The notes beneath the pieces are model-generated. The model saw nothing but the letters and a program-made list of their open reading frames with translations, searched no databases and was not told the DNA's origin. 64,000 nt of DNA from Nonomuraea solani (GTDB lineage: Bacteria; Actinomycetota; Actinomycetes; Streptosporangiales; Streptosporangiaceae): the NCBI RefSeq assembly GCF_900108335.1, contig NZ_FNVT01000027.1:57037-121036 (forward strand). The letters are read 5' to 3'. Positions 33,210-41,288 of this stretch are shown here, in pieces (positions within the stretch are counted from its first letter, which is position 1; the number at the start of each line of letters is the position of its first letter). A program made the translations under genes and the position numbers.

Positions 33210-35088
33210 TTCGCACCACCCGCATGGGGCGAGCCGGTTCCTGAACGGCGGCCGGGGCCTCCGGCTCGGCCACGTGCTCTTCCGGGATCAACACGATCGC
33301 GGTGGTCCCTCCATATGGTGAACCGCGTAACGTCACGCGGATGTCATGCCTGGCGGCCAGGCGGGAGACGACGAAAAGGCCGAGCCGGTCACTGTCGGCC
33401 AGGTCGAACTCCGGTGGGCTGGCCAGCCGCTCGTTGTAGTCGGCCAGCTCCTCGGGCTCCATGCCGAGCCCGCGGTCCTCCACCTCGAAGGCGAAGCCGC
33501 GGGCCGCCTCCTCGCCGCGCACGATGACCGGGGTGTGCGCGGGCGAGTAGACGGTGGCGTTCTCGATGAGCTCGGCGATGAGGTGGATCACGTCACCGAC
33601 CACGGCGCCGGCCAGACGCTGGCCGGTCATCGGCTCGACGACGACCCGCTGGTAGTCCTCCACCTCGGCCGCCGCGCCGCGGGCCACGTCGTGCAGCGGC
33701 ACGGGCTTGCTCCAGCCGCGGCCGGGCGTGGCGCCCGACAGGATGATCAGGCCCTCGGCGTGCCGGCGCATGCGCGTGGTCAGGTGGTCGAGCTTGAACA
33801 GGTCTTCCAGGTGGTCGGGGTCGGTGGCCCGGTGCTGCATGTCGGCGAGCTGGATGCGCTGGCGGTGCAGCAGCGTCTGGCTCCGCCTGGCCAGATTGCG
33901 GAACACGTGCCCGACCCCTTCACTGAGCTGCGCCTGGCCCACGGCCGCCTCGACCGCGGTCTGCTGGACGGTGGAGAACGCCTGGCCCACGTCGTCGATC
34001 TCGGCCGTGGTGCTGGTCACCGACAGCTCCGGCACCTCGACCGTCTCGCCCTTGCGCAGCTTGGCGACCACCTGCGGCAGCCGCTCCTGGGCCACCTCCA
34101 GTGCGGTCAGCCTCAGCGCGGCCAGCTCCTTGGACAGCCGGTCGCCCATGCGCAGCGAGAACGCGATCGACACGATCACCAGTGCCAGCGCGGTGCCCGT
34201 CAGCAGGAAGGCCCTGGACAGCACCTGGTCGGCCACCGGGTCGGCGCGCTCGTTCAGGATCTCGCTGGCCCGCATCTGGGCCGCCTGGAACGACTTGGCC
34301 AGCTCTTCCGTGGTGCCGAGCCAGCCCGACGGCGTGCCGCCGGCGATGATCTGGTCCTCCATCATCCGCATCCGCTGGTAGGCGGGGGAGGTGAGCAGGG
34401 TGACCTGGGGATCGCGCAGGACCGTGTCGAGCTCGACCACGGCCTGGTCGACGAGGAAGCGCCGGTTGCCGACGAGCTGGGTGAACAGCCTGCGCTCGGC
34501 GGCGTCGACCCTCCCGAGCCCGATGGCCTGCTCCCTCGTCAGCAGCTCCTTGGCGTAGCTCATGTCGATGGTCACGCGCGACTGCTCGTAGATCGGGATG
34601 TCGTCGATGAGCGCCACCCGCCGGTGCAGGCCGAACAGCGTGTCGATGATCGAGCTGTACGCCTCCACGGTGTGCAGACGGTCGGACAGACCCGCGTCGA
34701 TCTCACCTCGGACCGAGTCGAGCCTGTCGAGTTGCGTGTACACCGCGTCCACCTGTGTGCGGATCTCTTCCGATCTGTCCTTGGAGTTGCTGGAGAGCTG
34801 CTTGAACGCGTCCCTGACAACGTCAGTACGAGTGCGTTGTGCGCTTACGGCGGATTTGTCCGCTGTGTGACGCAGGAGCCTGGCCGAGACTAGACGTTCG
34901 CGCTGGATCTCGCTGATCAGTTTGTACGCGGGAAGGCGCAGGTTCGTCCAGACTGTCTTGTATTGACGCAGCTCCAAGCTCTCGCTCGCGGTGACGGCGG
35001 TGATGACCCCCCACAACACCACCATGGAGGCCAGCGGCACGAGCAGTAGTCCGATGATCTTCATGCGGATCGTTCGGCTACGACCCAT
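33202..35088 (-). CDS. membrane sensor histidine-kinase-like ATPase (conservon CvnA type)
   Basis: 628 aa. Membrane helix at about 9-32, an extracytoplasmic nitrate-sensor-like helical domain (about 35-300), second helix (FLLTGTALALVIVSIAFSL), HAMP-like linker, then a Bergerat ATPase: LIAELIENATVYSP (N box), VEDRGLGMEPEEL (G1), DRLGLFVVSRLAARH (G2). No canonical phospho-accepting H-box is obvious, as in other conservon kinases. ATG 35088 has GAGAGG upstream; a longer start at 35136 is unlikely. Operon with DUF742. Confidence 0.88.
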   Translation of the reverse strand: MGRSRTIRMKIIGLLLVPLASMVVLWGVITAVTASESLELRQYKTVWTNLRLPAYKLISEIQRERLVSARLLRHTADKSAVSAQRTRTDVVRDAFKQLSSNSKDRSEEIRTQVDAVYTQLDRLDSVRGEIDAGLSDRLHTVEAYSSIIDTLFGLHRRVALIDDIPIYEQSRVTIDMSYAKELLTREQAIGLGRVDAAERRLFTQLVGNRRFLVDQAVVELDTVLRDPQVTLLTSPAYQRMRMMEDQIIAGGTPSGWLGTTEELAKSFQAAQMRASEILNERADPVADQVLSRAFLLTGTALALVIVSIAFSLRMGDRLSKELAALRLTALEVAQERLPQVVAKLRKGETVEVPELSVTSTTAEIDDVGQAFSTVQQTAVEAAVGQAQLSEGVGHVFRNLARRSQTLLHRQRIQLADMQHRATDPDHLEDLFKLDHLTTRMRRHAEGLIILSGATPGRGWSKPVPLHDVARGAAAEVEDYQRVVVEPMTGQRLAGAVVGDVIHLIAELIENATVYSPAHTPVIVRGEEAARGFAFEVEDRGLGMEPEELADYNERLASPPEFDLADSDRLGLFVVSRLAARHDIRVTLRGSPYGGTTAIVLIPEEHVAEPEAPAAVQEPARPMRVVRSE

Positions 35089-35260
35089 GGCACCTCTCCC
35101 CGGTCGGTCCCCTGCTGGCAAGGCCGGACGGGACAACGCCAGAGGATAGCAATTGGATCACCGAAATGCCCAATTTTTCGGGACTTTTGGACACCTGAGC
35201 ACCTACGGCTTGATCTTGGAGTAGGTTTCCCGGGATACATCGGTGACAGAGGGAGACGCG

Positions 35261-36820
35261 TTGCGCCGTCGATTTGCCGCGGCCGCCGCGTTGATCCTGC
35301 TCGCCGCCTGCTCACCGCCGCCCGAGCCGCAGCGGGCCCCGGAAGGCGAATCGCCCTTCGTGTACGTCAAGAACACCGACATCATGACCGAGTGGGACCC
35401 GGGCCGCTCCTACTCCAACGAGATCATCGCCTTCCAGAACATCTACGAGACCCTCACCCTCTGGGACCCGGTCACCAAGAAGTCGGCCCCCCGCCTGGCC
35501 ACGTCGTGGCGGTCGTCGGCCGACGGCCGGACCTGGACGTTCAGCCTGCGCCCCGGCGTGACCTTCCACACCGGCAACCCGCTGGACGCCACGGCGGTCA
35601 AGGCGTCGATCGAGCGCACGATGGCGTCCAAGACGGGCGCCTCCTACATCTGGGACGCCGTCTCCTCCATCAGGGCCGAAGGGCCGCACACCGTCACCTT
35701 CGCGCTGAAATACCCGGTCCCGCTGGACCTGGTGGCCTCCGCCGGGTACGCCGCCTACATCTACGACACGAAGGCGGCGCCCGACCTCGGGAAGTGGTTC
35801 AAGGAGGGGCGGGACGCGGGCTCGGGGCCGTACACGGTGACGAAGTGGAACAAGGGCAAGGAAGACGAGCTCACGCTCAAGGCGTACGACGGTTACTGGG
35901 GCGGCTGGCGGCGGCCGCACTACAACACGATCAAGTACCAGGTCGTGCCGGACCCCGAGCGGGCGTACCGGATGTTGCAGCGCGGTGAGGCCAGCTTCGT
36001 GGACCGGCTCGACCCGCGCCTGTTCGCCAGGGCCAAGGCCGCTCCGGGCGTGCGCACCTCGGACCGGCCGTCGTTCACCACGGCCGTGATGCTGTTCAAC
36101 ACCGCCGAAGGCCCGACGAAGGACGTACGGGTGCGCAAGGCGCTGCAGAAGGCCGTCGACTACCAGGGCCTGATGAAGCGGCTCAAGGGCGCCGTGATGC
36201 CGGCCAGCGGCATCATCCCCGAAGGACTGCTCGGCCACGTCTCCGGCCGGGTGCCCAAGCAGGACCTGGCCGCCGCCACGCGGCTGCTGCAACTGGCGGG
36301 CTACGGTCCCGGTGGCCGGCCGCTGCGGCTGAGCCTGACCTACGCCGAGGGCGAGGCCGACGAGGAGGTGCTCGTCAGGCGGCTGCGGGCGACGCTGCGG
36401 CAGCTCAACGTCACCCTGGACGCGCGGGCGATGCACTGGAACGAGCAGTGGGAGCTGGGCAAGAAGCGCGGCCAGGACATCTTCGTCATGTACTGGTGGC
36501 CCGACTACGCCGACGGCTACTCCTACTTCGGCCAGGTCTTCCGCAGCATGAACCCGCCCGTGTTCAACCTGGCCTATCTGGACGACCCGGGCCTGGACGC
36601 GCTGCTCGACGTCGCGCCCGAGCTGACCGTGACCGACAAGCCGGCGGCGCAGCGCACCTATGAGCAGGCCACGGTCAGGGTGCTCGACCAGCGGGCGGCC
36701 GCCGCGCTGCCCTGGGTGGTCAAGTCACAGCGGGCCTTCCTGGGCAGCATCCAGGGCTACGACGACAACCCCGCCTACCCCGACGTGGTCTTCGTCTACG
36801 ACTTGCGGCCCTCCGGCTGA
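35261..36820 (+). CDS. orphan ABC substrate-binding lipoprotein, paralogue of 25837
   Basis: 519 aa. Short signal peptide MRRRFAAAAALILLAAC with the lipobox cysteine at 17, then a family 5 solute-binding domain. Many segments are the same as in the protein at 25837 (NEII.FQNIYETLT, PRLATSWRSSADGR, IERTM..K.GASYIWD, LKAYDGYWGGWR, NTAEGPTKDVRVR, GQDIFVMYW). TTG 35261 is preferred with AGGGAG 6 nt upstream; GTG 35243 is in frame. No permease or ATPase gene is adjacent, so it probably feeds the importer at 27477-30950 or acts as a sensor. Convergent overlap of 25 bp with the next gene. Confidence 0.88.
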   Translation: MRRRFAAAAALILLAACSPPPEPQRAPEGESPFVYVKNTDIMTEWDPGRSYSNEIIAFQNIYETLTLWDPVTKKSAPRLATSWRSSADGRTWTFSLRPGVTFHTGNPLDATAVKASIERTMASKTGASYIWDAVSSIRAEGPHTVTFALKYPVPLDLVASAGYAAYIYDTKAAPDLGKWFKEGRDAGSGPYTVTKWNKGKEDELTLKAYDGYWGGWRRPHYNTIKYQVVPDPERAYRMLQRGEASFVDRLDPRLFARAKAAPGVRTSDRPSFTTAVMLFNTAEGPTKDVRVRKALQKAVDYQGLMKRLKGAVMPASGIIPEGLLGHVSGRVPKQDLAAATRLLQLAGYGPGGRPLRLSLTYAEGEADEEVLVRRLRATLRQLNVTLDARAMHWNEQWELGKKRGQDIFVMYWWPDYADGYSYFGQVFRSMNPPVFNLAYLDDPGLDALLDVAPELTVTDKPAAQRTYEQATVRVLDQRAAAALPWVVKSQRAFLGSIQGYDDNPAYPDVVFVYDLRPSG

Positions 36821-36972
36821 GCCTCCTTGGTGGCCTCGACGCGGTCGCGCAGCCGCGCCCTGATCTCCTCCGGCGTGTAGGCGCGGCGGCGCCGTTCGGC
36901 GCGCGCGATCACCACTCCCGTGGCCGCCACTCCCATGATTCCGGCCAGACCGAGCATCTTCCACCAGCGCAT
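36796..36972 (-). CDS. small single-pass membrane protein
   Basis: 58 aa. MRWWK, then a membrane helix (LGLAGIMGVAATGVVIA), then a strongly basic stretch RAERRRRAY and an amphipathic TPEEIRARLRDRVEATKEA helix. Topology N-out or N-in cannot be fixed. No ribosome site; TAGCCT lies exactly 7 nt before the ATG, so a leaderless transcript is likely. A longer frame to 37197 runs antisense to the next gene and is rejected. Function unknown. Confidence 0.65.
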   Translation of the reverse strand: MRWWKMLGLAGIMGVAATGVVIARAERRRRAYTPEEIRARLRDRVEATKEAQPEGRKS

Positions 36973-36978
36973 GTTGCC

Positions 36979-36985
36979 TAGGCTA
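36979..36985. promoter_or_regulatory. overlapping divergent -10 elements, both leaderless
   Basis: On plus, TAGGCT (36979-36984) is followed by 7 nt and GTG 36992. On minus, TAGCCT (36985-36980) is followed by 7 nt and ATG 36972. The two hexamers overlap by 5 bp around TAGGCTA, so one short sequence can serve both directions and transcription would start on the start codons. Confidence 0.5.
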
Positions 36986-36991
36986 GCCCTT

Positions 36992-37621
36992 GTGCTGACT
37001 CTCGATGAGGCCGTCAAGGTGACCAGGACCGGCGATTTGTGGATCTTCCGAGGGCGCTCCGTGCCCGACCGGGCCATCCAGACGATGACCAACAGCCCGG
37101 TCAACCACGTGGGCATGGCGATCGTGACCGAGGACCTGCCGCCGATGATGTGGCACGCCGAGCTCGGCAAGTCGCTGCTCGACCTGTGGTCGGGCACCCA
37201 CCAGCGCGGCGTGCAACTGCACGACCTGCGCGACGCGGTGACGACCTGGGCCGACCGCTACGACCAGCGTCCCTGGCTGCGCCAGCTCGAACCGGAGGCG
37301 ACTCCCGAGATGGAGGACGCGGCGCTGCGCACGGTGGCCAGGCTCGACGGCACCCCCTTCCCCTCCACCGCCCGGCTGGCCGCCCGCTGGGCCAGGGGGC
37401 GCGTCCCACGCCGGCTGCGTAAGGAGGCGACGCTGGAGAGCGCCTACTGCGCCGAGGTCGTGGCCGTCACCTACGAGGAGATGGGGCTGCTGCCCGCCGG
37501 GCGCCGGCCCAACTGGTACGACCCGGGCAGGTTCTGGAGCGGCGACGACCTGGAGCTGCTGCTGGGCCACCGGCTCGGCAACGAGATCACCGTGGGCGTC
37601 GAACGTACGCGACGGCCCTGA
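36992..37621 (+). CDS. permuted NlpC/P60-like (YiiX-type) cysteine hydrolase
   Basis: 209 aa. GDLWIFRGRSVPDRAIQ and TNSPVNHVGMAIV carry the conserved His near the N-terminus, and LESAYCAEVVAVTYEEMGLL carries the Cys near residue 155. This order (His before Cys, CAE at a helix start) is that of permuted papain-fold NlpC/P60 hydrolases of the YiiX/YaeF type, which act on lipids, peptides or cell-wall links. No signal peptide. GTG start, probably leaderless. The last 35 bp overlap the convergent MFS gene. Confidence 0.65.
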   Translation: MLTLDEAVKVTRTGDLWIFRGRSVPDRAIQTMTNSPVNHVGMAIVTEDLPPMMWHAELGKSLLDLWSGTHQRGVQLHDLRDAVTTWADRYDQRPWLRQLEPEATPEMEDAALRTVARLDGTPFPSTARLAARWARGRVPRRLRKEATLESAYCAEVVAVTYEEMGLLPAGRRPNWYDPGRFWSGDDLELLLGHRLGNEITVGVERTRRP

Positions 37622-38723
37622 GCCGGGTCAGCGGGAGCGTGGCCGCCATCAGCGCGGCCACGATCGCGAACCCCGTCGGATAGCCGGTGTACCCCAGCAC
37701 CAGCCCGAACCCCATCGCCCCCGCGCCCATGCCCGCGTCGAAGGCCAGGTTCCACAACGTACTGACCCTGGCGGCCTCGCCCCGCTCGAACATCAGCGCC
37801 AGCGTCGCGTTCTGCAGCACCCCGAGCCCGGCCCCGAACAGCGCCATCCCGGCCACCACCGCCACCGGGCCACCGGTCCAGAACTGCAGGCCCACCCCGA
37901 GCGCGCAGGCCAGCACACCGGGTTTGAGCAGCCCCGCCGAGCCGTGCCGGTCGCCGTGCCGGCCCGCCAGCCAGCGGGCCGCCGGCGTGGCCAGCGACTG
38001 GATGAGCAGCGCGACCGAGGCCAGCTCGGGAGAGCCCGCCAGCGGCAGGAACGTCACCATGACGCCCGTCGCGACCGTCGCCGCCGCGAAGACCGTGGCC
38101 AGCTTGATCAGCTCACCGGACACGACCACACCGCCGGGATCACGTACGGGCCGCTTCGCGGGCAGCCCCAGCACCGCGGGCAATCCGGCCAGCGGCACGA
38201 GCCCGGCCACGACGAACACGGGCGTGTGCCCGAGGGCGTCGCTCGCCCACAACCCCAGCGGCAGGCCCAGCACGGACGGGATGCCGACCGCCACCCCGTA
38301 CACGCCGAGGCCCTCGCCGCGGCGCTCGGCGGGCACCAGCTCGGCCGTGAGCGCGGTCCCCGTGACCACCAGGACGCCCAGCCCGGCGCCGCGCAGCGCG
38401 CTGATCCCCAGCACCCAGCCCAGCCCGGCCGACAGCGGCAGCAGGAGCGCGGGCAGGCCGAGCAGCGCCAGCCCGAGCCCCATCACGGCGCGATAGCCGA
38501 ACCGGGACAACGACCACGGGACCGCCAGCTCGGCCACGACCGTGGCCAGCATCATGACGCCGGTGACCGCCCCGGCGCCGAGCCCGCCGGCGCCACCGGT
38601 CGTGGCGTAGAGGGGCACGGCGGAGAACAGCAGATAGAAGCCGAGCAGCCCGGCCGTCGATGCGGCCATCATCAAACTCATCGAACGCGTCAACATGCCT
38701 ACGACGGTCGCGGAAGCGCGCAT
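37587..38723 (-). CDS. MFS transporter
   Basis: 378 aa with 12 predicted helices. SRFGYRAVMGLGLALLGLP is the motif A-like loop 2-3; RGAGLGVLVVTGTALTAELVPAERRGEGLG, read in pieces, covers helix 4 and the following motif; MALFGAGLGVLQNATLALMF is helix 10. Start is ambiguous between ATG 38723 and ATG 38696 (MLTRSMSLMMAAST), neither with a good ribosome site. Substrate unknown; it is divergent from the LuxR-ATPase regulator at 38770, which could control it. Confidence 0.85.
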   Translation of the reverse strand: MRASATVVGMLTRSMSLMMAASTAGLLGFYLLFSAVPLYATTGGAGGLGAGAVTGVMMLATVVAELAVPWSLSRFGYRAVMGLGLALLGLPALLLPLSAGLGWVLGISALRGAGLGVLVVTGTALTAELVPAERRGEGLGVYGVAVGIPSVLGLPLGLWASDALGHTPVFVVAGLVPLAGLPAVLGLPAKRPVRDPGGVVVSGELIKLATVFAAATVATGVMVTFLPLAGSPELASVALLIQSLATPAARWLAGRHGDRHGSAGLLKPGVLACALGVGLQFWTGGPVAVVAGMALFGAGLGVLQNATLALMFERGEAARVSTLWNLAFDAGMGAGAMGFGLVLGYTGYPTGFAIVAALMAATLPLTRLRAVAYVRRPR

Positions 38724-38769
38724 AAGGCACATCGGGCATGAGACGTAGCCGCCTCTTCATAATGGGTGC

Positions 38770-41262
38770 GTGTTCGTCGGACGTGAGGGGGAGCTGGCGC
38801 GCCTGGGCGCGGCGTGGCGGCGCGCGCCGGGCGCCGTGCTGGTCGTCGGCGAGGCGGGCATCGGCAAGTCGCGGCTGGTGAGCGAGTTCGTGTCCGGGAT
38901 CGACGCGCTCGTCGTCGAGGGCGGGGCCGATCCCGGTGGTACGGCGTACGCGCCGTTCGTGCCGGTGCTGCGCCGGCTGGTCAGGCAGTACGGCGCCGGG
39001 CTTGTCCCGGGCGGCGGCCGGCGCGGGCTCGCCCGGCTGCTGCCCGAGCTCGGCGAGGTCGAGGAGATGCCCGACCTGGGGCGGGCGCGGCTGTTCGAGG
39101 AGGTGCTGCTGCTGGTCGAGCGGTCGGCCGAGCGGCGGCCGCTGGTGATCGTGCTGGAGGACCTGCACTGGGCCGACCAGGCCGGCGTCGACCTGCTGGT
39201 GTTCCTGTTGCGGAACCTGATGGCGCCCGGCGTGCTCGTCGTCGCGACCTCGCGGGAGCCGCTGCGGCTGCCGGACACCGAGACGATCAGGGTGCCGCCG
39301 CTGGGGCGCGACGAGGTGGCGCGCATGCTGGGCCGCGACGACGTGGCGCGGATCATGGCGCGCAGCGAGGGCAACCCGCTGTTCGCCGAGGCCCTGGCCG
39401 ACGTTCCCGCCGGGGCCGCCACGCCCGCCTCCTTGCGGGAGGTGCTGCTCGCCGGGGCCGAGCGGCTGCCGCCCGACGGGCTCGACGTGCTGCGGATCGC
39501 CGCCGTGGCCGGGCGCAGGACGCCGCACGACGTGCTGCGGGCCGCCGCCGGGCTGGACGACCTGGCGCTGGACGAGGCGCTGCGGCCGGTCGTACGCGCC
39601 CGGCTGCTGCTCGTGGACGGCGACGGCTACACCTTCAGGCACGCGCTCATCCGCGACGCCGTCTACGACGACCTGCTGCCGGGGGAGCGGCGCCGGCTGC
39701 ACACCCGCTGCGCCGAGGCTCAGCCCGATCGGGCCGCCGACCACTGGTACGCGGCCGGCGACCGCCGCCGCGCCTTCCAGGCCGCCTGGCAGGCCCGCCG
39801 CTGGGACCGGGTCCTGGAACTGTGGGACCAGGCCGGCGCAGAGGACCATGCGCAGGTGCTGGAGCTGGCCGCGCGGGACGCGCTGACCGAGGGTGACGCC
39901 GAGCGGGCCGAGGAGCTGGCCACCCGGGCGCTCGACGAGGTGTCCGAGCCGCTGCGCGCCGCCCACCTGCTGGAGCTGCGGGTGGCCATCCGCGACCTGC
40001 TCGGCGAGGAGGGCCTGGACGACCTGCGCGAGGCCGTACGCCTGGCGCCGCGCGAGTCGAGGCTGATCGGCGCCCTGGCCACCGTGCTGGCCTGGAACGG
40101 CCAGGACGCCGAGGCGCGCGCCCACGCCGAAGAGGCGCTCGCGCTCGGCGACACCCGCTCCCTGATCACCCTGGCCGCCCTCACCGCCCTGGACGGCGAT
40201 CTCGGAACGGCCGCCGGCCTGTACGCCGAGGCCAGGGCGTCCGCGCCCGACGACGACACCCTGCTCATGTCGTACGCCAGCGAGGCCGACGTCCTGGAGG
40301 CCGCGGGCGAGCACGTCAGAGCCGAGTCGGTGGCCCGCGAGGGCATCGCCAGGGCCCGCCGCCTGGGCCTGGCCCGATCGAGAGGCGGCCACCTGGCCGC
40401 GAACCTGGCCGAGCCCCTCACCTCGCTCGGCCGCTGGCAGGAGGCCCGCGACGTGATCAGCACGGCGCTGGCGCTCGGCCCGCCGCCCATCCACCGCGCC
40501 TGGATCCTCATGGTGCTCGGCACCGTGGCCGTCCTGGAGGGCGCGCACGACGAGGCCGCGGAGATCGTCCGCCAGGCCAGGCCGCTGATGCGCGGACGGT
40601 CGCGGGGCTACGACTCGTGCCTGGAGCCCGACCTGCTCGAATGCCGCCTCGCCGTGGCCCGGGCCGACCTGGGGCGGGCCCGCCGGGTGGTCGATCACGT
40701 GCTGGCCGAGCACGATCTGACGCTGAGCCGCCGCTACGCCTGGCCGCTGCTGGCCCTGGGCGCCAGGATCGGCCGCGTCCGCGAGGCGCCGGCGGGCATC
40801 GCCACGACGGGGCGGGTGCAGGAGGCATACCGTGCCACGTTCGAGGCCGAGTGCGGCGGGTCCTGGGCGGCGGCCGTGGCGGGCTGGCGGGCGGTCGGGC
40901 AGCCGTACGCGCTGGGCCAGGCCCTCGTCAGAGCCGCCGAGCAGGACCCGGCTCAGGCCACCGGGCCGCTGCGCGAGGCGGCCGCGATCGCCGGCGCGCT
41001 CGGCTCGGAGCCGCTGCGGCGCGAGGTCGAGGCGGCCGCGGCCACGCTGCGGGTGAGCCTCTCCGGCGGCCTGGTGCTGTCGGCCCGGGAGCGGGAGGTG
41101 CTCGGCCTGGTCGCCGAGGGGCTGAGCAACCGGCAGATCGCGGAGCGGCTGTTCATCTCGGCCAGGACGTCGGGGGTGCACGTGTCCAACATCATGGCCA
41201 AGCTGGGCGTGACGTCGCGGGTGGAGGCGGCGGCGCTGGCTCGCCGTACCGGCTTGATCTGA
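38770..41262 (+). CDS. LuxR family ATP-binding regulator (LAL type)
   Basis: 830 aa. N-terminal AAA/STAND-like ATPase with Walker A VVGEAGIGKSRLV (about 26-34) and Walker B LVIVLEDLHWADQ; a long TPR-like helical middle; C-terminal LuxR HTH (SAREREVLGLVAEGLSNRQIAERL) from about 768 to the end. These large ATP-dependent activators control catabolic or secondary-metabolite clusters. GTG start; CATAAT lies 6 nt before it, so the transcript is probably leaderless. An antisense frame of more than 1000 codons covers this gene but is codon-bias noise. Confidence 0.9.
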   Translation: MFVGREGELARLGAAWRRAPGAVLVVGEAGIGKSRLVSEFVSGIDALVVEGGADPGGTAYAPFVPVLRRLVRQYGAGLVPGGGRRGLARLLPELGEVEEMPDLGRARLFEEVLLLVERSAERRPLVIVLEDLHWADQAGVDLLVFLLRNLMAPGVLVVATSREPLRLPDTETIRVPPLGRDEVARMLGRDDVARIMARSEGNPLFAEALADVPAGAATPASLREVLLAGAERLPPDGLDVLRIAAVAGRRTPHDVLRAAAGLDDLALDEALRPVVRARLLLVDGDGYTFRHALIRDAVYDDLLPGERRRLHTRCAEAQPDRAADHWYAAGDRRRAFQAAWQARRWDRVLELWDQAGAEDHAQVLELAARDALTEGDAERAEELATRALDEVSEPLRAAHLLELRVAIRDLLGEEGLDDLREAVRLAPRESRLIGALATVLAWNGQDAEARAHAEEALALGDTRSLITLAALTALDGDLGTAAGLYAEARASAPDDDTLLMSYASEADVLEAAGEHVRAESVAREGIARARRLGLARSRGGHLAANLAEPLTSLGRWQEARDVISTALALGPPPIHRAWILMVLGTVAVLEGAHDEAAEIVRQARPLMRGRSRGYDSCLEPDLLECRLAVARADLGRARRVVDHVLAEHDLTLSRRYAWPLLALGARIGRVREAPAGIATTGRVQEAYRATFEAECGGSWAAAVAGWRAVGQPYALGQALVRAAEQDPAQATGPLREAAAIAGALGSEPLRREVEAAAATLRVSLSGGLVLSAREREVLGLVAEGLSNRQIAERLFISARTSGVHVSNIMAKLGVTSRVEAAALARRTGLI

Positions 41263-41288
41263 GGGTTTACGCATTATGCTCGGTCGGG

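Noticed and set aside
38140..41274. 1044-codon minus-strand frame
   Set aside because: Arg/Gly/Gln/His-rich antisense of the LuxR-ATPase gene, which has clear domains.
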